From assembly GCA_041669225.1 (NCBI GenBank), contig JBAYBO010000033.1:1-10987 (forward strand): a DNA stretch of 10,987 nucleotides. The letters run 5' to 3'. How positions within the stretch are numbered: position 1 is the first letter of the stretch; the number at the start of each line of letters is the position of its first letter. Source of the DNA: UBA1424 sp041669225 (GTDB lineage: Bacteria > Bacillota_I > Bacilli_A > RFN20 > CAG-826). The position numbers were made by a program, and so were the translations under genes. Below, piece by piece: positions 5,493 through 10,987 of the stretch. A model generated the notes under the pieces. The model saw only the letters and a program-made list of their open reading frames with translations. It did no database searches and was not told where the DNA came from.

Positions 5493-6305
5493 ATGACCGG
5501 AAGAGATATCTTAATTTATTTGGCGATAAAGTACGAAGGTAATTGGGACAATATATATGGAGCGATTAAGCGAAAAGAACCAATTGACGACACATCTTTT
5601 AATGATTTATTGGCAACCCTTAAAGCTAATACAATCACAATTATCGATAAAAATTATCCTGATCATCTCAAACAAGCTCATAAGCCACCTTTTGTGTTGT
5701 TTTATTATGGCGACTTGAGCCTTTTAGAACATCCACAGGAAACCATTGCCTTCATCGGGAGCCGCAAAGCAAGCGAATACGGTAAGAAGATGACACGGGT
5801 GATTGTTGCTGATTTAGCCAAGAAAATGGTCATTGTATCAGGAATGGCAAGAGGAATTGATGCCGTCGCTCACGAGACAGCTATCAATTCAAAAGGTAAA
5901 ACAATTGCTGTTTTAGGATCAGGTATTGATTATTGCTATCCTCGGGAAAATTTTGATTTATATAACAATATTAAGGAAAACCATCTTCTTATTAGCGAAT
6001 ATCCCAATAAGGTAGCCCCTGATCACAGCCAGTTTCCTTTGCGCAACAGAATTATTGCAATGCTCTCTAAATCAGTGGTGGTGGGTGAGGCTGATATTAA
6101 ATCAGGAACGCTTATCACGGTTAGTTATGCCCTCTCCCAAGGACGCGACGTTTGTTGCGTTCCGTATCCCGCCGATATCTCCTCAGCGTGTAACAGCCTC
6201 ATTAAGCAAGGGGCCAAACTTGTTGAAAATGCAAATGATGTGTATGAAGAAATGGGAATTGACATTAAGGGAAAAGAAATACTAGACATTCAAAAATATA
6301 ACTAA
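5493..6305 (+). CDS. dprA: DNA processing protein DprA (Smf), short form
   Basis: DprA binds incoming single-stranded DNA and loads RecA during natural transformation; it is also kept in many non-competent bacteria. The Rossmann-like core is complete: IGSRKAS (88-94), SGMARGIDAVAH (116-127), AVLGSGIDYCYP (139-150), ISEYP (167-171), FPLRNRIIA (181-189), VVVGEADIKSGTLITV (195-210), and NSLIKQGA (234-241) in the place of the usual NxLIxxGA. A short N-terminal helical region (1-60) resembles a reduced SAM-like domain. At 270 aa it ends soon after the core and lacks the C-terminal winged-helix domain of longer homologues. Its GGAGG ribosome binding site is inside a hairpin. No other competence gene is visible, so competence is not implied. 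Confidence 0.95.
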   Translation: MTGRDILIYLAIKYEGNWDNIYGAIKRKEPIDDTSFNDLLATLKANTITIIDKNYPDHLKQAHKPPFVLFYYGDLSLLEHPQETIAFIGSRKASEYGKKMTRVIVADLAKKMVIVSGMARGIDAVAHETAINSKGKTIAVLGSGIDYCYPRENFDLYNNIKENHLLISEYPNKVAPDHSQFPLRNRIIAMLSKSVVVGEADIKSGTLITVSYALSQGRDVCCVPYPADISSACNSLIKQGAKLVENANDVYEEMGIDIKGKEILDIQKYN

Positions 6306-6361
6306 ACGTCTTTAAAGCAAATAAGTATTTACTTTAAGAAGAAAGGGCCTCGACATAGCGA

Positions 6362-6390
6362 TTGACAAAGTTCGTTTAGGTATCTATATT
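6362..6390 (+). promoter_or_regulatory. topA promoter
   Basis: TTGACA (6362-6367), a 17-bp spacer and TATATT (6385-6390): a consensus -35 and a 5/6 -10. The predicted start is near 6397, about 20 nt before the topA ATG, which has GAGG at 6406-6409. In the rest of the 111-bp dprA-topA gap I see only an AT-rich dyad near 6310-6340. Confidence 0.85.
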
Positions 6391-6416
6391 TATCAATTGT
6401 ACAACTGAGGACTGCC

Positions 6417-8522
6417 ATGAAACTTGTTATTGTCGAATCGCCCAAAAAAAGTGAATCCTTCAGCCGCTATCTTGGCCAAGGCTTTACTATTTTAGCAACC
6501 CAAGGTCACTTACGTGACTTGGCGACATCCGGTAAAGGGGGTCTTGGAATCGACGTCGAAAATAACTTCAAACCGAATTACAAATTGATGCCGAAGAAGA
6601 GCGTGGTTTGGGAAAAAATTAAAGCTGAAGCCAAAAATGCTGATGAAATTTTACTGGCAACTGACCCTGATCGTGAAGGTGAGGCAATTGCTTGGCATCT
6701 CGCCGATATGTTGAATCTGGAAATCGACAAGACTAAACGTCTTGAGTTTCACGAAATTACACGTGATTCAATTCAAGCGGCCATCAAGAAACCGCGCACT
6801 ATCGACATGAATCTTGTTAATTCGCAGGAGACCAGACGCATTTTGGACCGTGTCATTGGTTTTAAATTATCGGCGCTTATGCAAAAGAAAATGCGTTCTC
6901 CGTCGGCGGGTCGCGTTCAATCTGCAACCTTAAAGATTATTACGGATCATGAAAAGGAAATTGCAAAATTTGTTCCCGAGGAATATTGGGAAATACTAGC
7001 TGATGTCGAAATATGTGGAAAAGTATATACCCTTAAACTTTCGAAATTTGATGGATCCACTCCCGATATAAATAATGAATCGACAGCGTTGTCGATTTTT
7101 GAAAAACTCGGCGATACTTTAACGATTGATGAAATCATCAAAAAAATGCGTATCGTACCGAGCAAACCACCTTTTAAAACTTCAACATTGCAGCAAGAAG
7201 CGTCTAATCGTTTTCGCTTTTCAACATCTAAAACGGCTTCAATCGCTCAAAGCCTCTATGAAGGTTTTACTATCGATGACGAACACGTTGGCCTCGTTAC
7301 TTATATTCGGACAGATTCGACTCGTTTGAGTGATACTTTTATTCAAAGAGCCCAGAGCTATATCACTGAAACTTTCGGAGCGAACTATATCGGAGGCGTT
7401 AAAAAAGAAAAGGCAACCCCTCTTGGCCAAGATGCACATGAAGCGATTCGTCCAACCGCGAATCATCGTACTCCAAATAGCGTTGCCAAGTATTTGTCCT
7501 CCGATCAAGCAAAGCTTTATCGTTTAATTTACAATCGTGCCTTAGCCTCACTTATGGCTGACGCGAAAGAAGAAGTGTCGACCGCAATTTTAAAAAGTGG
7601 CAATCTCGAGTTCAAACTCGAAAGCAAAAAAGTATTGTTTGATGGTCATCGTCGTCTATATGAAGATGACGAGCCGGATGTCATATGTACGCCATCAATG
7701 CAAAAGGGAACGACATTTAGAATTCTTAAAAAGCAAAAAGTACAAAAATTTACGACGCCTCCTTCTCGATATAGCGAAGCTAAGGTCGTGCAATTAATGG
7801 AAGAAGCCGGCATCGGCCGCCCATCAACCTATGCTTCCACGATTAAACTTTTACTGACCAGAAAATATATCGAAATGACCAAGGAAGGAATTCGCGCGAC
7901 AGAACAAGGTATAAAAAACGCGACGGTTATTACTAAGTACTTCCCGGAATTTGCCGATCTTAAATATACAGCAAATATGGAATTAGAACTCGACCAGATT
8001 CAATACGGAAAAACAAAACATCTCGAAATGCTGACTAACTTTTATGGGCCATTTGAAAAGAAAGTTAAAGAAGTATATCAAATAATGTATAAAGAACCCG
8101 AAGAAGAAACGGGCGAAACGTGTCCAACATGTGGAAGTCCTCTCGTTGTGAAGAAAAGCCACTATGGCACATTCATTGCCTGCAGTTCTTATCCGACATG
8201 TAAATATATCAAAAAGCCGGAGCCAGTAGCCCCTGATTACATCGGCGAGGATTGTCCGGTTTGTGGTAAACCTTTAGTCCGCCGCAAATATGGACGTAAT
8301 AAATCGTTCATTGCCTGCAGTGGCTATCCGACTTGCACATATTCAAGAAACGAAGCGCAAAAAACAGGTCATCTCCAGCACAGTCATGAGCATGAAGAAA
8401 TGGTTGGCAAGTGCCCAAAATGCGGTGGTGATCTTAAAGTTAGGACATATCGCGGCAAGAGTTTTATCGGCTGTGGCAATTATCCTAAGTGCGATTACAG
8501 TGCTAAATACAATAAAAAATAG
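6417..8522 (+). CDS. topA: DNA topoisomerase I (type IA)
   Basis: This enzyme relaxes negative supercoils by a single-strand break, 5'-phosphotyrosine link and strand passage. The N-terminal TOPRIM domain starts MKLVIVESPKK (Glu7) and contains ATDPDREGEAIAWHL (Asp83, Asp85, Glu87), which binds Mg2+. The catalytic Tyr296 is in LVTYIRTDSTRLS (293-305), with Arg298 beside it. GQDAHEAIRPT (337-347) and EEAGIGRPSTYAS (462-474) are further type IA signatures. The C-terminus carries three Cys4 zinc ribbons: C569/C572/C589/C595, C613/C616/C634/C640 and C666/C669/C686/C692. A His-rich linker (H652, H655, H657, H659) separates ribbons two and three. The length, 701 aa, matches Bacillota TopA. It has its own promoter upstream and a terminator immediately after the stop, so it is probably monocistronic. 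Confidence 0.98.
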   Translation: MKLVIVESPKKSESFSRYLGQGFTILATQGHLRDLATSGKGGLGIDVENNFKPNYKLMPKKSVVWEKIKAEAKNADEILLATDPDREGEAIAWHLADMLNLEIDKTKRLEFHEITRDSIQAAIKKPRTIDMNLVNSQETRRILDRVIGFKLSALMQKKMRSPSAGRVQSATLKIITDHEKEIAKFVPEEYWEILADVEICGKVYTLKLSKFDGSTPDINNESTALSIFEKLGDTLTIDEIIKKMRIVPSKPPFKTSTLQQEASNRFRFSTSKTASIAQSLYEGFTIDDEHVGLVTYIRTDSTRLSDTFIQRAQSYITETFGANYIGGVKKEKATPLGQDAHEAIRPTANHRTPNSVAKYLSSDQAKLYRLIYNRALASLMADAKEEVSTAILKSGNLEFKLESKKVLFDGHRRLYEDDEPDVICTPSMQKGTTFRILKKQKVQKFTTPPSRYSEAKVVQLMEEAGIGRPSTYASTIKLLLTRKYIEMTKEGIRATEQGIKNATVITKYFPEFADLKYTANMELELDQIQYGKTKHLEMLTNFYGPFEKKVKEVYQIMYKEPEEETGETCPTCGSPLVVKKSHYGTFIACSSYPTCKYIKKPEPVAPDYIGEDCPVCGKPLVRRKYGRNKSFIACSGYPTCTYSRNEAQKTGHLQHSHEHEEMVGKCPKCGGDLKVRTYRGKSFIGCGNYPKCDYSAKYNKK

Positions 8523-8524
8523 AG

Positions 8525-8551
8525 AGCAGATGGAGGCAACCATCTGCTTTT
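8525..8551 (+). terminator. topA intrinsic terminator
   Basis: AGCAGATGG (8525-8533) pairs perfectly with CCATCTGCT (8540-8548) around AGGCAA, followed by a short T-run (TTTT, 8548-8551). It starts two bases after the topA stop. The T-run is short and the trmFO promoter motif begins within a few bases, so the element is unusually compact. Confidence 0.75.
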
Positions 8552-8555
8552 GCTA

Positions 8556-8561
8556 TATAAT
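8556..8561 (+). promoter_or_regulatory. trmFO -10 element for an apparently leaderless transcript
   Basis: A perfect TATAAT (8556-8561) ends six bases before the trmFO ATG (8568), so RNA would begin at or within a base or two of the start codon. TGC at 8551-8553 before TATATA (8554-8559) gives an alternative extended -10. No -35 match is found at 16-18 bp upstream, where the topA terminator lies, and no Shine-Dalgarno precedes the ATG. Confidence 0.55.
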
Positions 8562-8567
8562 AGACAC

Positions 8568-9851
8568 ATGGGAAAAATAAATGTTATTGGGGCCGGTTTA
8601 GCCGGCGTTGAAGCAGCTTTCTATTTAGCAAATAAAGGACATGAAGTTCATCTTTTTGAAAAGCGCCCCCAAGTTATGACTCCCGCCCATCAAAGCGGAC
8701 TATTCGCTGAGTTGGTTTGTTCAAATTCTTTAAAAAGCAACCGCTTGGATAATGCCTGTGGTTTGCTCAAGGAAGAAATGCGTATCATGAACTCACTAAC
8801 GATGGAGGCTGCAGCTCTTTCTTCCGTCCCAAGTGGTAATGCCTTAAGCGTCGATCGCGAACTTTTTGCGAAGATAATTACGGAAAAAATACGGCAAAAC
8901 AAGCATATTTTGATTGTTAGCGAAGATGTTAAAACATTTTCTGAAGAGTTGACAATTGTTACAACCGGACCGCTTACAAGTGATGCATTAGTCGATGAAT
9001 TAGTAACGATTATTGGCCCTAACGCCTTATCTTTTTACGACGCCAGTGCTCCGATACTAACTAAAGAATCAATTAATTTTGACGTCGCATATTTTAAGTC
9101 TCGGTACGAACAAGGTGATAATAGCTACATTAACTGCCCATTTAATAAAGATGAATATTACCAATTCATCGAACAATTAGTAAATGCCAAAACAGTTGTG
9201 CTTCATGAGTTTGAGTCGAATTATTTTGAAGGCTGTTTGCCGATTGAAGTCCTCGCTAAGCGTGGGGCCGATACCTTGCGGTATGGTCCTTTAAAACCTA
9301 AAGGTCTAGCCTTGGATAGAAGCAATCCTCCTTATGCCGTCGCTCAACTCAGGCAAGACAATTTAATTGGGTCTTTATATAACATTGTCGGTTTTCAAAC
9401 GAACCTTGCTTATTCGGAGCAAGAACGCCTCTTCCGCACGATTCCAGGTCTCGAAAAAGCTGAATTCTTGCGTTTTGGACTAATGCACCGGAATACATAC
9501 ATTAATAGTCCGCTAGTCTTAGATGAAAATTTAACATTAAAGAATAAAAATAATATTATTGTTGCCGGACAACTTTCTGGAGTCGAGGGATATGTTGAAA
9601 GTGCCGCGACCGGAATCATCGCCGGTATTGTTGCCCATCAAATACTTAATAATAAAAATAGTAAGTTGCCCCCAACATCGACGATGATTGGCTCATTAGT
9701 GCGTTATATAACTAAAGCTAATCCGGAGACTTTTACACCGATGAACGCTAATTTTGGTATTCTTGAAAATGCGAACAAACGTCATCGCGATATTGATATT
9801 TCCAACTCCTTAGAAGCCATTAAAAAATACTGGGAGGATGTCAATGAATAA
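8568..9851 (+). CDS. trmFO: Folate- and FAD-dependent tRNA (uracil-54-C5)-methyltransferase TrmFO
   Basis: TrmFO makes the T54 methyl group of the tRNA T-loop, using 5,10-methylene-tetrahydrofolate and reduced FAD; it replaces the SAM-dependent TrmA in most Bacillota. The N-terminal dinucleotide-binding motif is INVIGAGLAGVEAAFYLA (4-21). The family Cys residues are Cys51 in LVCSNSLKSN and Cys223 in FEGCLPIE, matching the two catalytic-site cysteines of the B. subtilis enzyme. FQTNLAYSEQERLFRTIPGLE (276-296) and GQLSGVEGYVESAATG (334-349) are diagnostic. The length from ATG 8568 is 427 aa, within the family range. A TTG at 8550 would add six residues and an in-frame CTG at 8544 after GGAGG eight; both would place the start inside the topA terminator, so 8568 is preferred. 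The 3' end overlaps xerC by 8 bp. Confidence 0.95.
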   Translation: MGKINVIGAGLAGVEAAFYLANKGHEVHLFEKRPQVMTPAHQSGLFAELVCSNSLKSNRLDNACGLLKEEMRIMNSLTMEAAALSSVPSGNALSVDRELFAKIITEKIRQNKHILIVSEDVKTFSEELTIVTTGPLTSDALVDELVTIIGPNALSFYDASAPILTKESINFDVAYFKSRYEQGDNSYINCPFNKDEYYQFIEQLVNAKTVVLHEFESNYFEGCLPIEVLAKRGADTLRYGPLKPKGLALDRSNPPYAVAQLRQDNLIGSLYNIVGFQTNLAYSEQERLFRTIPGLEKAEFLRFGLMHRNTYINSPLVLDENLTLKNKNNIIVAGQLSGVEGYVESAATGIIAGIVAHQILNNKNSKLPPTSTMIGSLVRYITKANPETFTPMNANFGILENANKRHRDIDISNSLEAIKKYWEDVNE

Positions 9852-10758
9852 ACAAACACAAGAATTTATTGATCATCTTCGCGAAGAACGTCTTTTTTCA
9901 GAACGAACAATCGACTCATATCGACGCGACATTGACAAATTTTATAAATATTTGCATCACGAAGGTTTGGGAATGGATGAAGTTAATCCAGGCGTAATTC
10001 GTAATTTTTTAACAATTGAGCTTCAAGCTGGCATTTCGAAAAGATCGTGTGCCCGCCGGTTAGCCTCGCTACGTCACCATTTCGAATTCATGAAAAACAA
10101 AAAATATATCAAAAGCAATCCTTTTTCCTTCATTCAAACACCTAAGAAGGATATCCGTTATCCCAAAACTTTGTATCTTGAACAAGTCGAAAATCTCATC
10201 TTGGCAAACACTAAACGCACCGACTTTTTAGCCCCTCGCGATACGGCTATTATCGAGCTCCTTTATGCCTCGGGAGTACGGGCTGAAGAGCTAGTGAATA
10301 TTAAGCTTTCGGATATCGATTTCCGCACGCGAGCCATTCGTGTTCTTGGTAAAGGGAAAAAAGAGCGTATTGCACCTTTTTCGCTTAATGCGAAAGAAGC
10401 ATTGGAAATATACCGTGATTCGACACGGGAAAAGCTCCTTTTTAAAGATGAATTACTGCAGGATATTCGCTTCTTCTTTCTTAATTCGCGAGGCCGAAAA
10501 TTAACGACGCGCGGACTTGAATTTATTCTCAAGGAAACCGAGAAGAAAACCGGTTTATATTTAGGGCTTCATCCACACTTATTACGTCATTCCTTTGCCA
10601 CTCATTTGCTCGAAGGTGGTGCTGACCTCCGCGTTATTCAGGAGCTGCTCGGACACGAAAGCCTCAACACGACTCAGGTTTATACTCACGTTTCGCAAGA
10701 GGCGATGAAAAGCCAGTATCAATTCGCCCATCCACGAGCAAGGAAGAAATCGAAATAA
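9844..10758 (+). CDS. xerC: Tyrosine recombinase XerC (XerC/XerD family)
   Basis: Xer recombinases resolve chromosome dimers at dif before cell division. Residue numbers are from the ATG at 9844 (304 aa). An N-terminal SAM-like core-binding domain (about 1-90) is followed by the catalytic domain. The full catalytic set is visible: Arg146 in YASGVRAEEL, Lys170 in GKGKKER, His245 and Arg248 in HPHLLRHSFATHLL, His271 in LLGHESLNTTQ, and Tyr280 in VYTHVS. ATG 9844 is chosen because GGAGG (9833-9837) is 6 nt upstream; the ATG at 9838 touches the Shine-Dalgarno. The overlap with trmFO indicates coupling. The position after topA-trmFO corresponds to codV/xerC of B. subtilis, which is why XerC is preferred over XerD; sequence alone does not settle that. 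Confidence 0.92.
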   Translation: MNKQTQEFIDHLREERLFSERTIDSYRRDIDKFYKYLHHEGLGMDEVNPGVIRNFLTIELQAGISKRSCARRLASLRHHFEFMKNKKYIKSNPFSFIQTPKKDIRYPKTLYLEQVENLILANTKRTDFLAPRDTAIIELLYASGVRAEELVNIKLSDIDFRTRAIRVLGKGKKERIAPFSLNAKEALEIYRDSTREKLLFKDELLQDIRFFFLNSRGRKLTTRGLEFILKETEKKTGLYLGLHPHLLRHSFATHLLEGGADLRVIQELLGHESLNTTQVYTHVSQEAMKSQYQFAHPRARKKSK

Positions 10759-10769
10759 GTCTTAGTATT

Positions 10770-10803
10770 GGGCTATGATACTTAGTATCATGGCTCTTTT
10801 TTT
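10770..10803 (+). terminator. trmFO-xerC intrinsic terminator
   Basis: GGGCTATGATA (10770-10780) pairs with TATCATGGCTC (10786-10796), two G-T pairs included, around CTTAG, followed by seven T residues (10797-10803). It starts 12 bases after the xerC stop. Confidence 0.92.
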
Positions 10804-10809
10804 CTTTCC

Positions 10810-10839
10810 TTGTCTATGTAAGGGCGCGTGTGTTATAAT
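10810..10839 (+). promoter_or_regulatory. Promoter of the terminal CDS (possible rpsB)
   Basis: A perfect TATAAT (10834-10839) with extended -10 TG (10831-10832) and TTGTCT (10810-10815) as -35 with an 18-bp spacer. The predicted start is near 10846, which gives a leader of roughly 120 nt before the ATG at 10969. Confidence 0.8.
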
Positions 10840-10846
10840 AAATCGG

Positions 10847-10928
10847 CTCTCAAAAGAGAGACTACACACACTATGGATTCAACATCCTAGTCTCATCAAC
10901 GCCATGGGGCACCGATGAGGGATTGTTG
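10847..10928 (+). ncRNA. Structured 5' leader with two alternative folds
   Basis: Hairpin I is CUCUC/GAGAG (10847-10860, AAAA loop). Hairpin II is ACUA(U)GGAU with AUCCUAGU (10870-10891). Hairpin III is CUCAUC/GAUGAG (10892-10897 with 10914-10919), topped by GCC/GGC. In an alternative fold CAACAUCC (10880-10887) pairs with GGAUUGUUG (10920-10928, one bulge), extending hairpin III and destroying hairpin II. A leader of this kind suits autoregulation of a ribosomal protein mRNA, but I cannot assign it to a named family. Confidence 0.6.
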
Positions 10929-10968
10929 TTGGAAGTAGTGGAGGGAAAAACAAATTGGAGGTTCACAA

Positions 10969-10987
10969 ATGAGTGAAGAAGAAAAGG
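10969..10987 (+). CDS. Start of a truncated CDS, possibly 30S ribosomal protein S2
   Basis: Only MSEEEK is visible before the window ends. GGAGG (10957-10961) is 7 nt before the ATG, and a strong promoter and structured leader precede it, so this is a real gene start. In Bacillota rpsB-tsf lies a few genes after xerC, and some S2 proteins have an acidic N-terminal extension, which makes rpsB the leading guess. Six residues cannot prove it. Confidence 0.55.

Noticed and set aside
6306..6345. Hairpin (CTTTAAAG...CTTTAAG) after dprA as a terminator
   Set aside because: The stem is almost entirely A-T, contains mismatches, and is followed by purines on the plus strand rather than a T-run.
8550..8567. 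TTG at 8550 as the trmFO start
   Set aside because: It would add six residues not typical of the family, it lies in the terminator T-run, and the only GGAGG upstream (8532-8536) is 13 nt away and partly paired in the hairpin. ATG 8568 begins the usual N-terminus just before NVIGAG.
9838..9843. ATG at 9838 as the xerC start
   Set aside because: It directly follows the GGAGG with no spacer. The ATG at 9844 has a 6-nt spacer.
1..10987. UGA-as-Trp (mollicute-type) genetic code
   Set aside because: All Trp codons I checked are TGG, no long frame needs an internal TGA, and rimM ends at a TGA inside an ATGA overlap with trmD.
1..10987. CRISPR array, tRNA or rRNA gene, insertion sequence or phage integration site near xerC
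   Set aside because: No spaced direct repeats, cloverleaf, transposase frame or att-like duplication was seen; xerC is in its housekeeping context and no dif-like site was recognised in the window.

Overview
The window is a housekeeping segment of a low-GC Gram-positive bacterium (Bacillota, Bacilli sensu lato). The gene order from ffh through the rpsP-rplS block, lepB, rbgA, rnhB, dprA, topA, trmFO and xerC matches the order I know from Bacillus subtilis, but without sucCD between rnhB and dprA and without hslV-hslU-codY after xerC. That compaction, the very short gaps and the moderately AT-rich sequence suggest a streamlined lineage near Erysipelotrichia, Acholeplasma or uncultured RF39-like Bacilli; this placement is inference. 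All long frames are intact with the standard bacterial code, Trp is TGG, and UGA is the stop of rimM (in an ATGA overlap with trmD), so UGA-as-Trp recoding is unlikely.

Layout: the 3' part of ffh (+) enters at base 1. Next comes a four-gene minus-strand operon, rpsP-khpA-rimM-trmD, convergent with ffh and divergent from rplS. From 2705 everything is on the plus strand: rplS; lepB-rbgA-rnhB tightly packed; dprA; topA with its own promoter; trmFO-xerC overlapping by 8 bp; then a terminator, a promoter and a structured leader in front of a CDS of which only 19 bases are visible (possibly rpsB). No tRNA, rRNA, mobile element, CRISPR array or prophage is seen.

The genes cover SRP-dependent targeting (ffh) and signal-peptide removal (lepB), ribosome synthesis and assembly (rpsP, rplS, rimM, rbgA), tRNA modification (trmD, trmFO), RNA binding (khpA), and DNA maintenance and recombination (rnhB, dprA, topA, xerC).

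I do not see a novel multi-gene system. The unusual content is in architecture and regulation: an in-place inversion of rpsP-khpA-rimM-trmD between ffh and rplS; terminator-like hairpins for ffh and trmD each lying inside the other gene; a structured rplS upstream region with a perfect palindrome filling the promoter spacer; a hairpin that both resembles a terminator and holds the dprA Shine-Dalgarno; an apparently leaderless trmFO start directly after the topA terminator; and a leader with two exclusive folds before the last CDS. All promoter, terminator and RNA calls come from reading the sequence by eye, without energy calculation or database search.
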